Source: Aestuariimicrobium sp. p3-SID1156 (GTDB lineage Bacteria; Actinomycetota; Actinomycetes; Propionibacteriales; Propionibacteriaceae). Taken from it: a DNA stretch of 64,000 bases. How positions within the stretch are numbered: the first letter of the stretch is position 1; each line of letters starts with the position of its first letter. The stretch covers positions 1 through 64,000 of the forward strand of contig NZ_JALXXB010000006.1 in NCBI RefSeq assembly GCF_025144225.1, in the 5' to 3' direction. Positions 45,371-52,888 of this stretch are shown here, in pieces. The notes beneath the pieces are model-generated. The model had not been told where the DNA came from and ran no database searches. It worked only from the letters and a program-made list of their open reading frames with translations. Made by a program: the position numbers and the translations under genes.

Positions 45371-45893
45371 GATCAGGCTCGACCAGCCCGCGGAACGTAG
45401 CGTCCGGCGCTTCCCGAAGGTCCGGCTGGGTGAGGAGTCCTTCGGCAGGTTCGCCGAGTTCGTCGCCCGGTTCATGGGCACGCCGACCTTCCTTCTCTGG
45501 ATGACGGTCTTCGTGATCGCCTGGATCTCGCTCAACGTCATTGGACTTTTCGGCTACAAGTGGGACCCCTACCCGTTCATCCTGCTGAATCTGGCCTTCT
45601 CCACCCAGGCCTCGTACTCGGCCCCGCTGATCCTTCTCGCGCAGAACAGACAGGAGGCCCGCGACCGATTGGGCCTGGAGGAGGACCGTCGCGTCGCTGC
45701 CCAGTCCCGGGCGGACACCGACTATCTGGCCCGGGAGATCGCCAGCATCCGGCTGAGTATTGGTGATCTGGCCACCCGCGACTACATCCGTTCGGAAATT
45801 CGTGCGGAACTGCGCGACCTGCTGGCCGAACTGGACCGGCGCGAGGAGGACCTGGAGCGTCCCGCACTGCGCCGGGATCGCCCCTCGAGTTGA
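45363..45893 (+). CDS. DUF1003 family membrane protein
   Basis: Protein of 176 aa with two membrane segments (about 43-64 TFLLWMTVFVIAWISLNVIGL and 72-95 FILLNLAFSTQASYSAPLILL) separated by a short loop, typical of DUF1003, then a charged coiled tail. The motif LLNLAFSTQAxYxAPLILLAQNRQ is characteristic. Function unknown; homologues are often linked to magnesium or stress genes. It starts inside the end of the MgtE_N/CBS gene (ATGGCTGA), so the two products are made together and may interact in the membrane. Confidence 0.9.
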   Translation: MAEIRLDQPAERSVRRFPKVRLGEESFGRFAEFVARFMGTPTFLLWMTVFVIAWISLNVIGLFGYKWDPYPFILLNLAFSTQASYSAPLILLAQNRQEARDRLGLEEDRRVAAQSRADTDYLAREIASIRLSIGDLATRDYIRSEIRAELRDLLAELDRREEDLERPALRRDRPSS

Positions 45894-45925
45894 ATCTCGG
45901 CTCAAAAGGCCCTAGACCTGAGGGC

Positions 45926-47080
45926 ATGACCGACGAGCACCCGCTGCTGCCCAGGATCCGTGCTGCCCTGCATGAGGTCATCGACCCCGAGATCAAGCGT
46001 CCCATCACCGAGCTGGGAATGGTTGACGACGTCGCGGTCGATGACGAGGGCAATGTGACGATCGCTGTCCTGCTGACCACCGAGGGCTGCCCCCTCAAGG
46101 GCCCCATTCGCGAGGACGTCACGAAGGCGGTGGAGGCCGTCGAGGGCGTCCGCGGCGTCGTGGTGAACCTTGGCGTGATGAACGACGAGCAGCGCGCCGC
46201 GCTGCGTACCCTGCTGCGTGGCGGAGTTCCGGAGCGCACGATCCGCTTCGCCGAGCCCGGCAACACCACCAAGGTGATCGCCGTGGCCTCCGGCAAGGGT
46301 GGTGTGGGCAAGTCCTCCGTGACGGTCAACCTGGCCATCGCCCTCTCCGAGATGGGACGCAAGGTCGGCCTGCTCGACGCCGACATCTACGGCCACTCAG
46401 TCCCCGACATGCTGGGGATCGGCGACCAGCGTCCCACCCCCCTCGACGACATGATCATGCCGGTCCCCGCCGGCGACCTGAAGGTCATCAGCGTTGGCAT
46501 GCTCAAGCCCAGCCGCGACCAGGTCATCGCCTGGCGCGGGCCGATTCTGGATCGGGCGCTCACCCAGCTCCTGGCCGATGTCTACTGGGGAGATCTGGAC
46601 TACCTGATCCTCGACCTCCCGCCGGGCACCGGTGATGTGGCGATGAGCCTGGGCCAGAAGATCCCCAACTCGGAGGTGATCGTGGTCACCACCCCGCAGC
46701 AGGCCGCTGCCGAGGTCGCCGAGCGCGCCGGGACCATGGCTGCCATCATGCAGCAGCGCGTCATCGGTGTCGTGGAGAACATGGCGTGGTACGAGGCCGT
46801 CTGCCCCCATTGCGAGAAGGCTCACCGCGTTGACATCTTCGGGTCCGGCGGCGGCGAGCAGGTCTCCAGGGTGCTCACCGAGCGCCTCGGCTACGACATC
46901 CCGCTGCTGGCCCAGATCCCACTGGAGACCGACCTGCGCACCGGCGGTGACAGCGGTGTCCCGGTGGTGCAGAGCCATCCACAGAGCGGCGCCGCGCAGG
47001 CGCTGATGGGGCTGGCGAAGACGGTCGACGAGCGCAAGCGCGGGCTGGCCGGCATGCAGCTGGGCGTCAATCCGGTCTGA
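45926..47080 (+). CDS. mrp: Mrp/ApbC/NBP35-type iron-sulfur carrier ATPase
   Basis: P-loop scaffold/carrier for Fe-S clusters, 384 aa. An N-terminal MIP18/DUF59 domain (about 1-95) is joined to the deviant Walker A motif ASGKGGVGKSS (near 121-131). Switch II appears as DYLILDLPPGTGD. CPHC near residue 293 supplies the two cluster-bridging cysteines. ATG 45926 was chosen over TTG 45890; TAGACC stands 7 nt upstream and looks like a weaker version of the leaderless pattern. Convergent with tatB (1 bp between stops). Confidence 0.94.
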   Translation: MTDEHPLLPRIRAALHEVIDPEIKRPITELGMVDDVAVDDEGNVTIAVLLTTEGCPLKGPIREDVTKAVEAVEGVRGVVVNLGVMNDEQRAALRTLLRGGVPERTIRFAEPGNTTKVIAVASGKGGVGKSSVTVNLAIALSEMGRKVGLLDADIYGHSVPDMLGIGDQRPTPLDDMIMPVPAGDLKVISVGMLKPSRDQVIAWRGPILDRALTQLLADVYWGDLDYLILDLPPGTGDVAMSLGQKIPNSEVIVVTTPQQAAAEVAERAGTMAAIMQQRVIGVVENMAWYEAVCPHCEKAHRVDIFGSGGGEQVSRVLTERLGYDIPLLAQIPLETDLRTGGDSGVPVVQSHPQSGAAQALMGLAKTVDERKRGLAGMQLGVNPV

Positions 47081-47081
47081 T

Positions 47082-47513
47082 CTAGGTGGCCTCGACGTCG
47101 AAGGGGGCGGACGTCCAGTAGTTCCCGACCGTCTCATCCATGGCGTCCTCGGTCCGCTCGATCGCACCCTCGGTGTTGCGGATGGCGTTCTCGATCTCCT
47201 TGAGGTCGCGCCCCTCGGCGGCGAGATCGTCCTTGATCCCCTCGAGATCGGTCTTGATGTCGTCCAGATCCTCCTGCAGGCTGCCCAGCAGGTGCTTCTT
47301 GACGAAGACCCGCGGGTTCAGATCGCGCAGCTCCAGATCGGCGTACTCCGGGCCGAGCTCGCTGCGAAGCTGATTCTGGGCGTCATTGGCGATACCTCGC
47401 AGGAAGTGGACCACACGCGCGGCCTTGCGGGCCAGCGGAGGGATTTTCTCGGGGCCGAACATGACGACGCCGAGCACCAGCAGCATCGCGATCTCGCCGA
47501 ATCCCAGGTCCAC
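47082..47513 (-). CDS. tatB: Sec-independent translocase protein TatB
   Basis: Twin-arginine translocation receptor subunit, 143 aa. The N-terminal membrane helix (EIAMLLVLGVVMFGPEKIP, with the conserved FGPEK/LP turn) is followed by an amphipathic helix (LARKAARVVHFLRG) and an acidic coiled-coil tail. The GTG start at 47513 lies 7 nt from TAGGGT, so it is probably leaderless. It lies 21 bp downstream of the anti-sigma gene, an arrangement also seen in mycobacteria. Confidence 0.93.
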   Translation of the reverse strand: MDLGFGEIAMLLVLGVVMFGPEKIPPLARKAARVVHFLRGIANDAQNQLRSELGPEYADLELRDLNPRVFVKKHLLGSLQEDLDDIKTDLEGIKDDLAAEGRDLKEIENAIRNTEGAIERTEDAMDETVGNYWTSAPFDVEAT

Positions 47514-47526
47514 GAGTCACACCCTA
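47514..47526 (-). promoter_or_regulatory. tatB -10 hexamer, leaderless start
   Basis: TAGGGT (minus strand, 47521-47526), 7 nt, GTG 47513. It lies between the anti-sigma stop and tatB, so tatB can be expressed without the sigma operon. Confidence 0.65.
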
Positions 47527-47534
47527 GCGCGTTC

Positions 47535-48980
47535 TCAACGCCCGACCAGACGGGACAAACCCGCCCACGAACGGCTTATCGGACCGGACCCGGCAGGCTC
47601 ATGGTGCGGCAGGTCGGCCGCCACCCTGGCTCCCACGGAGGGACCGGCATCGGTGGTGACGGTGTAGACGACATCACCGGACTGCCAGACCAGCGAACAG
47701 CGATCAGGGGACACCCCATAGCCGGCACCATCGGTGGATCCGAGCCGGCCACGCTGCTGCATCACAGTCACCCAGACATCTCCGCGGGCGTAGACGGCGT
47801 GGACCACGGTGGGTCGGGTCGGGGAATCGGTGCTGATCTGCACGAGCCTGAAACCGGCCAGCCGGGCGGAGCAGTTGAATCCTCCCCCGCACATCGCCCG
47901 GGTCGGGGCACTGACTGCGGGGGCGCTCGACAGCTGGAGTGGCACCTGCTGGGTGCGTCCACTGCTGGCCGGTGAGGTCACCGCCAGGCTGGTGAAACCG
48001 GCCGAGCGCACCAGGCGCCCGGCGCTGTCGAAGGTCTCGTTCCAGGCCACCAGGCCGAGCTCAGGGACCAGCCACCAGCGAGCCACCAGGCTCCGGTCGG
48101 AACGCTTGGCCTCCAGCAGTTCCGTGGAATGCCCCGCAATCACGCCGCCGGGGACCCGGGTGAAGGTTGTTGCCGCAGGCGGCATCACCCCCAGCGGTGT
48201 GGTGCGCACCGGGAGCAGACCGGAGCTGATCACCTGGCCGGAGCGATCCAGCACGGCGACGGCAACCGAGTGGCCGGGCTTCTGCTGGACGCGGACCTCG
48301 GCGACCAGGTGGTCGCGCCTCCCGGCCAGCGTGACTCGCTGCACCCCGGAGTAGGCCACCAGGGGCGAGAGGGCACCTTCCAGCAGTTCCATCGCGTCCG
48401 ACCGACTGATGTCGGCAGGTTGCATCCCCGTCAGCAACTGTGGACGCTCGATAACCCGGCTGCGCGGCAATCGGGACTGCTGGTCGCTGGCCAGGACGGC
48501 GTTCACCGCCTGCGCGCCCGGACCAATGCCCAGCCGCAGGTCGTGCTCACGGTGACCGGTCTGGGGTGCGTTCGCCACCACCGGCACGTGGGGCGCCATG
48601 ATCAGCCCCAGGGTGAACAGCATGCCCACGGTCGCCACCAGGGCCATCGACCCGGCGACGGCCAGGCGCTGGCGACGACGACGACGGCTGGGCAGGTGGC
48701 CCGTCTCCTGGGCTGACATCCACAGGGGTGCACGGGCCTCATCACCCGCGATGGCCTGCAACTGGCGGGTCAGCCGCTCCGAGGCTGCGCACTGCGGTGC
48801 GCAGTGGCGCAACAGCCCCACGACCGATTCGGTGCCCTCCTGGTGGGCGCGGCAGGACGCACAGGCGGTCAGGTGGCGGTTCAGTTCCTCGGCGCAGGTC
48901 GCGTCGAGATCGCCTTCCAGGCGTTGATCGACGAGGTCGCGAGCCCGCCGGCAGGCAGCGGGCAGGTCCCGGCTGATCAT
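47535..48980 (-). CDS. membrane anti-sigma factor with large MucB/RseB-like extracytoplasmic domain
   Basis: Protein of 481 aa. The cytoplasmic N-terminus carries a zinc-finger anti-sigma motif, HLTACASC (H36, C40, C43). One membrane helix follows at about 104-130 (AVAGSMALVATVGMLFTLGL). The remaining 350 residues are outside, include a segment RVTLAGRRDHLVAEVRVQ and WWLVPELGLVAWNETFD like MucB/RseB sensors, and may have a disulfide (CGGGFNCS). It should hold the ECF sigma factor encoded by the overlapping upstream gene (ATGA) until an envelope signal releases it. The fusion of sensor and anti-sigma parts in one chain is notable; no protease gene (htrA) follows as it does in mycobacteria. Confidence 0.82.
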   Translation of the reverse strand: MISRDLPAACRRARDLVDQRLEGDLDATCAEELNRHLTACASCRAHQEGTESVVGLLRHCAPQCAASERLTRQLQAIAGDEARAPLWMSAQETGHLPSRRRRRQRLAVAGSMALVATVGMLFTLGLIMAPHVPVVANAPQTGHREHDLRLGIGPGAQAVNAVLASDQQSRLPRSRVIERPQLLTGMQPADISRSDAMELLEGALSPLVAYSGVQRVTLAGRRDHLVAEVRVQQKPGHSVAVAVLDRSGQVISSGLLPVRTTPLGVMPPAATTFTRVPGGVIAGHSTELLEAKRSDRSLVARWWLVPELGLVAWNETFDSAGRLVRSAGFTSLAVTSPASSGRTQQVPLQLSSAPAVSAPTRAMCGGGFNCSARLAGFRLVQISTDSPTRPTVVHAVYARGDVWVTVMQQRGRLGSTDGAGYGVSPDRCSLVWQSGDVVYTVTTDAGPSVGARVAADLPHHEPAGSGPISRSWAGLSRLVGR

Positions 48981-49609
48981 CTCTTGAGGACCTGCTGCAG
49001 GGTCGGATCTGGCGCAATGTCGACGGCCTGGCCCGGGAGCTCATCCGGAGCACCGAGCAGGCGTCCATGGCCCTCGGCGGGCTTGCGATGGGCCAGGGAT
49101 CGCCGCAGCCGCTCGCGTCCACGATGGATCCTGGACCGCACGGCACCGAGCTTGACGTCGAGGATGTCGGCGATCTCGTCGTAGCTGAGACCCTCGATGT
49201 CACACAGGACGACCGCCACGCGCTGGTCGGGCGGCAGGCTCGCCAGTGCCCGGGCGACATCGTGGTCAAGGGATTGGTCGACCATCTCGTCGCCGGGCTC
49301 GCGATGACGCGACTTGACGTTCTCGGCGGCCTCGGCCATCGGGTCAAAACTCAGGCGCTTGCGACGGCGAGCCTGGTCGAGGAAGAGGTTGGTGGTGATG
49401 CGGTGCAACCAGCCGGTCAAGGTCCCCGGCTCGAAGGAGTGGATCGACCTGAAGGCGCGAACGAACACGTCCTGGGTGAGGTCCTCGGCGTCCGGGCGGT
49501 TGCCGGTGAGCCGGAAGGCAACCCGGTAGACCATGTCGGAGTGGTCGCGGACCAGCTCCTCCCAGGTCGGGGCGACCCAACCGTCGCCGTCGTTGCCCTC
49601 CATCGCCAT
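48977..49609 (-). CDS. sigE: ECF RNA polymerase sigma factor (SigE-like)
   Basis: Sigma-70 family factor of 210 aa with the two ECF domains. Region 2 spans about 15-85 (MVYRVAFRLTGNRPDAEDLTQDVFVRAF, HRITTNLFLDQARRRKR) and region 4 about 120-175 (LPPDQRVAVVLCDIEGLSYDEIADIL, VRSRIHRGRERLR). The tail after region 4 is long. ATG 49609 was chosen; the hexamer CACACT lies 7 nt upstream, and further upstream the open frame runs antisense to dapA. A second ATG is at 49603. It is coupled by ATGA to the anti-sigma gene. Confidence 0.92.
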   Translation of the reverse strand: MAMEGNDGDGWVAPTWEELVRDHSDMVYRVAFRLTGNRPDAEDLTQDVFVRAFRSIHSFEPGTLTGWLHRITTNLFLDQARRRKRLSFDPMAEAAENVKSRHREPGDEMVDQSLDHDVARALASLPPDQRVAVVLCDIEGLSYDEIADILDVKLGAVRSRIHRGRERLRRSLAHRKPAEGHGRLLGAPDELPGQAVDIAPDPTLQQVLKR

Positions 49610-49622
49610 GGCTCCCAGTGTG
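49610..49622 (-). promoter_or_regulatory. sigE -10-like hexamer
   Basis: CACACT (49617-49622), 7 nt (GGGAGCC), ATG 49609. The same 7-nt spacer GGGAGCC occurs at the GH92 gene, where the hexamer is TACACT. Either leaderless or a weak GGGAG ribosome site. Confidence 0.4.
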
Positions 49623-49640
49623 CCATGGGCGGGACGCGAC

Positions 49641-50537
49641 TCAGGAACGCGCGGTCCGCAGCTTCTGGCAGAAGCCCTGCACCACCACGTCGTCGGGGGC
49701 GACCATCGGCAGCCGGAGCGGGCCGACGTCAAAGCCTTCGGCAGCCAGTGCGCCCTTGACGGTGGCACAGCCGGGAGCAGCGAAGACGCCGGTGAACACC
49801 GGCAGCCATCGACGCTGGACTTCGAGTGCTCCCGCGAAGTCACCCCGCACCGCCAGCTCGATGATCTGCTTCATGGCGCGGCCACTGAAGTGGGTCGAGG
49901 TGCCGACCACCCCAACCCCGCCAACGCTCAGCAGGGGCAGGGTGATCGCGTCGTCCCCGGAGTAGTAGTCCAGTTCGAGCCCGGCGGCGGCCACCTCGGC
50001 CATCACCTGGCTGGATGCCACCAGGTCGCCCTTGGCGTCCTTCACCGCGACGATGGTGGGCAGTTCGGCCAGTTCGAGCAGGGTCTCGCTCGACATCGAG
50101 ACACCGGTGCGGTGCGGGATGTCGTAGACCATCACCGGCAGGTCGGTGGCCTCCGCGACGGCGCGGAAGTGGGCGACGATTCCCTGCTGGGTGGGGCGGG
50201 AGTAGTAGGGGCAGACCACCAACAGGGCGTGGGCACCGGTGTCGGCTGCTCGGCGGGCCATCCGCACGGTGTGGGCGGTGTCGAAGCTGCCCACGCCAGC
50301 GATGACGGTGGCGCGATCATCGACGGCCCCGAGGGCTGCCTCCACGACCTTGAACTTCTCGTCCTCGGTGGTGGTCGGTGATTCACCGGTGGTGCCGTTG
50401 ACAACGATCGCGTCATTGGCCTGCTCGTCCACCAGGCGGGTGGCGAGTTCGCCGGCGCGCTTCAGGTCAAGGGCGCCATCAGGGGTGAAGGGGGTCACCA
50501 TCGCGGTGACCAGTCGGCCGAGTCGGGGAGATGTCAT
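49641..50537 (-). CDS. dapA: 4-hydroxy-tetrahydrodipicolinate synthase
   Basis: Class I aldolase of 298 aa, first committed step of lysine/diaminopimelate synthesis (pyruvate + aspartate semialdehyde). All signatures are canonical: VNGTTGES, CPYYSRPTQQG, MVYDIPHRTGV and IVAVKDAKGD with the Schiff-base lysine. This distinguishes it from the DapA-like protein at 5572-6597. Its ATG overlaps the biotinyl-carrier gene stop (ATGA). dapE, dapD and dapC lie further on in the window. Confidence 0.96.
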   Translation of the reverse strand: MTSPRLGRLVTAMVTPFTPDGALDLKRAGELATRLVDEQANDAIVVNGTTGESPTTTEDEKFKVVEAALGAVDDRATVIAGVGSFDTAHTVRMARRAADTGAHALLVVCPYYSRPTQQGIVAHFRAVAEATDLPVMVYDIPHRTGVSMSSETLLELAELPTIVAVKDAKGDLVASSQVMAEVAAAGLELDYYSGDDAITLPLLSVGGVGVVGTSTHFSGRAMKQIIELAVRGDFAGALEVQRRWLPVFTGVFAAPGCATVKGALAAEGFDVGPLRLPMVAPDDVVVQGFCQKLRTARS

Positions 50538-50755
50538 GCTTCCTCGATCATCATCATCGGGTCACCGTCGTGGACCACGTCTCCGGGCTTGACCGAGATC
50601 TCGACCACGGTGCCGCTCACGTCCGCCAGCACCGGGATCTCCATCTTCATGGACTCCAGCACGATCACGGCGTCCAGCGGCCCCACAGTGGCGCCCACCT
50701 CCACGTCAACGGACAGGACGGTGGCGACAATCTCGGCGGTGACGGCATGGGTCAT
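50534..50755 (-). CDS. free-standing biotinyl-carrier domain protein
   Basis: Single biotinyl/lipoyl domain of 73 aa. The biotinylation site is ESMKME (K37), flanked by the expected glycines and the return strand SVKPGDVVHDGDPMMMI. Similar small biotin-accepting proteins are found in mycobacteria (TB7.3-like), usually without known carboxylase partners. ATG 50755 was chosen because TAGCAT is 7 nt upstream; ATG 50764 overlaps that hexamer. It is coupled to dapA by ATGA, an odd pairing since DapA does not use biotin. No carboxylase gene is in the window. Confidence 0.88.
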   Translation of the reverse strand: MTHAVTAEIVATVLSVDVEVGATVGPLDAVIVLESMKMEIPVLADVSGTVVEISVKPGDVVHDGDPMMMIEEA

Positions 50756-50785
50756 GGGGATCATGCTAACGGTAGGCTTGGGCTC
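50756..50785. promoter_or_regulatory. back-to-back leaderless promoters of biotinyl carrier/dapA and O-methyltransferase
   Basis: Minus strand TAGCAT (50763-50768), 7 nt, ATG 50755. Plus strand TAGGCT (50773-50778), 7 nt, GTG 50786. Only 4 bp separate the two -10 elements, so each -35 region falls inside the other gene's transcribed region and the promoters must compete. Confidence 0.6.
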
Positions 50786-51439
50786 GTGAGCTCACCACAG
50801 ACCGCCGCAGAAGGACCAGACCAGCGCTCCTGGGGCTACGCCGAGGATTTCATCGAGCCCGGCGACTCCATCGCGACCAGCCGCCAGGCCGCCTCCGACC
50901 TGGGGGTCAGCCCGCTGTCGACCGGCACCGCGACGGCGTTGCGTTTCCTGGCGCGCGCCATATCGGCCAAGCACGTCGTCGAGGTCGGCACCGGGTCGGG
51001 CACCAGCGGCCTTGCGCTCTTCGAAGGCATGGTCTCTGACGGCATCCTGACCAGCGTGGATGCCGAGGCCGATCGTCAGGACGCCGCCCGCAAGGCCTTC
51101 ATGGCCGCCGGCATCGCGACCTCGCGTTTCCGTCTCATTGCCAGCCTGCCCCTGGACGTCCTGCCGAAGCTGCGCGACGGCGCCTACGACATGGTCTTCA
51201 TCAACGGCGACAAGCTGGAATACGTCGAATACGTCGCCCAGGCCCTGAGGCTTCTGCGCCACGGCGGCATGGTGGTGCTCAACGATGCCCTGTGGGACAA
51301 CAAGGTCGCCGACCCCGAGAATGAGGATGACGAGGCCGTGATCATCCGGGAGGCTCTGGGTGCGATCCTGGACACCGAGGAGTTCACCTCCGCCCTGCTG
51401 CCGGTCGGCGCCGGCCTGCTGGCAGCCATCAAGGCCTGA
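50786..51439 (+). CDS. O-methyltransferase (class I SAM, CCoAOMT-like)
   Basis: Protein of 217 aa related to the Rv1220c group. VVEVGTGSGTSGLALFEGM (about 65-83) binds SAM, LTSVDAEADRQ supplies the acidic residue, and DMVFINGDKLEYVEYV and VVLNDALWDNKVADP carry the metal-binding acidic residues of cation-dependent O-methyltransferases. The substrate is unknown. The GTG start follows TAGGCT by 7 nt. It lies upstream of sigE in mycobacteria too; here dapA and the biotinyl carrier have come between. A hairpin follows the stop. Confidence 0.88.
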   Translation: MSSPQTAAEGPDQRSWGYAEDFIEPGDSIATSRQAASDLGVSPLSTGTATALRFLARAISAKHVVEVGTGSGTSGLALFEGMVSDGILTSVDAEADRQDAARKAFMAAGIATSRFRLIASLPLDVLPKLRDGAYDMVFINGDKLEYVEYVAQALRLLRHGGMVVLNDALWDNKVADPENEDDEAVIIREALGAILDTEEFTSALLPVGAGLLAAIKA

Positions 51440-51448
51440 CCACCAACG

Positions 51449-51478
51449 ACAACGCCCGCCCCACGGGGCGGGCGTTGT
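51449..51478. terminator. bidirectional terminator hairpin
   Basis: Perfect 14-bp inverted repeat ACAACGCCCGCCCC / GGGGCGGGCGTTGT with only 2 nt between the arms, between the convergent stops of the O-methyltransferase and glgC genes. Confidence 0.85.
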
Positions 51479-51493
51479 GCTGTGCCATGGGAG

Positions 51494-52720
51494 TCAGTCG
51501 GCGAGGACGTGCACTCCTTTGCCCACCACGGTGATGCCGTTCTGGGAGACGTGGAAGCCGCGAGCCCGGTCATGGTCCTTGTCCAGGCCGACCTCGGCAC
51601 CCTCAGCGAGGGTGACGCCCTTGTCGAGAATCGCATTGCAGACCCGCGCACCGCGTCCGATCTCGACATTGTTCATGAGGATCGAACCCTCGACCTTGGA
51701 GTACTTCTGGCAGCGCACATTCGGACTGAGGACGGCGCGGTCCACATCAGCACCGGAGATGATGCAGCCACTGGAGACGATCGAATCCTCCGCGGTACCG
51801 CGCAGGGTGAACTTGGCACCCGGTGCCTGGACCTGCTGGGTCCAGATCGGCCACTCCGGGTTGTAGAGGTTGAACTCCGGGTTCACGCTGACCAGGTCCA
51901 TGTGCGCCTCGTGGTAGGCGTCGATGGTGCCCACGTCGCGCCAGTAGTTGCGGTCCTTCTCCGTGGAGCCCGGGACATTGTTCAGCGTGAAGTCATAGAC
52001 CTGCGCCTGCCCCTTGCGCACGAACCAGGGAACGATGTTGCCCCCCATGTCGCGCTTGGACTCCGGGTCGGCGGCGTCGGCCTCCAGGGCTTCGACGAAG
52101 GCCTTGCGGGTGAAGATGTAGTTGCCCATCGACGCGAAGGACTCGTCGGGGGAGTCGGGCAGACCTGGCGGGTCGGCCGGCTTCTCCAGGAACTGGTTGA
52201 TCTTCGCCGAGGAGTCGGCGTCGATGATGCCGAAGGCGGAGGCCTCCCTGCGCGGGACGCGAATACCCGCGATGGTGGCCGAGAGGCCGGAGTCGATGTG
52301 GGCCTGCAGCATCGCACCCACGTCCATGCGGTAGATGTTGTCGGCTCCGAAGACGATGATGTAGTCCGGGTCCTCGTCGCGCACCAGGTTCATCGACTGG
52401 TGGATCGCGTCCGCAGAACCCTGGTACCACTGCGGCCCGAGGCGCTGCTGGGCAGGCACCGGGGTGACGTAGTTGCCCAGCAGGGTTGACATGCGCCAGG
52501 TCAGCGAGATGTGACGATCCAGCGAATGGGACTTGTACTGGGTGAGGACCGCAATCTGTCGGAGCTCGGAGTTGGCGAGGTTGGACAGGACGAAATCGAT
52601 CAGGCGGTAGGTGCCGCCAAACGGCACGGCTGGCTTGGCTCGATCGGCGGTCAAGGGCATCAGTCGCTTGCCCTCGCCCCCGGCCAGCACCATCGACAGG
52701 ACCTTCGGGCGACTCTGCAT
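51494..52720 (-). CDS. glgC: glucose-1-phosphate adenylyltransferase
   Basis: ADP-glucose pyrophosphorylase of 408 aa, supplying ADP-glucose for glycogen or maltose-1-phosphate synthesis. [24 protein letters not shown] holds the nucleotide and catalytic residues, [10 protein letters not shown] and FLEKP the substrate site. The C-terminal third is a left-handed beta-helix ([19 protein letters not shown]). ATG 52720 lies 6 nt from TAGGTT. Together with glgA at 54404 it forms the usual actinobacterial pair; here a zinc lipoprotein gene stands between them. Confidence 0.96.
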   Translation of the reverse strand: MQSRPKVLSMVLAGGEGKRLMPLTADRAKPAVPFGGTYRLIDFVLSNLANSELRQIAVLTQYKSHSLDRHISLTWRMSTLLGNYVTPVPAQQRLGPQWYQGSADAIHQSMNLVRDEDPDYIIVFGADNIYRMDVGAMLQAHIDSGLSATIAGIRVPRREASAFGIIDADSSAKINQFLEKPADPPGLPDSPDESFASMGNYIFTRKAFVEALEADAADPESKRDMGGNIVPWFVRKGQAQVYDFTLNNVPGSTEKDRNYWRDVGTIDAYHEAHMDLVSVNPEFNLYNPEWPIWTQQVQAPGAKFTLRGTAEDSIVSSGCIISGADVDRAVLSPNVRCQKYSKVEGSILMNNVEIGRGARVCNAILDKGVTLAEGAEVGLDKDHDRARGFHVSQNGITVVGKGVHVLAD

Positions 52721-52732
52721 GTCATGAACCTA
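52721..52732 (-). promoter_or_regulatory. glgC -10 hexamer, leaderless start
   Basis: TAGGTT (minus strand, 52727-52732), 6 nt, ATG 52720. Confidence 0.65.
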
Positions 52733-52848
52733 CCGACCGCAAGGGTGCTGCGGGAAGGGAGGGCAACAATTCTTCGCCAACACGTCATCGTGGCCCCCTG
52801 GACGGGGTGACCTGAACAGCAGCCGGCTCGAGATCCACTGTCGGCGAG

Positions 52849-52888
52849 TTGACTGACCGGCATTGTTTGATAATGATTCTCATCATGA
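52849..52888 (+). promoter_or_regulatory. aztD promoter with overlapping Zur-box-like operator
   Basis: TTGACT (52849-52854), 17 bp, AATGAT (52872-52877), 7 nt, ATG 52885. Over the -10 and start codon lies a Fur/Zur-type inverted repeat, TGATAATGA / TCATCATGA around TTC (52868-52888), with 7 of 9 arm positions complementary. The AT-rich palindrome stands out in this high-GC background. Zinc-dependent repression by Zur is the natural reading. Confidence 0.75.

Noticed and set aside
49610..49843. N-terminal extension of the ECF sigma factor by 78 residues.
   Set aside because: It runs antisense through the end of dapA and shows no sigma-factor features; ATG 49609 with a -10-like hexamer fits better.
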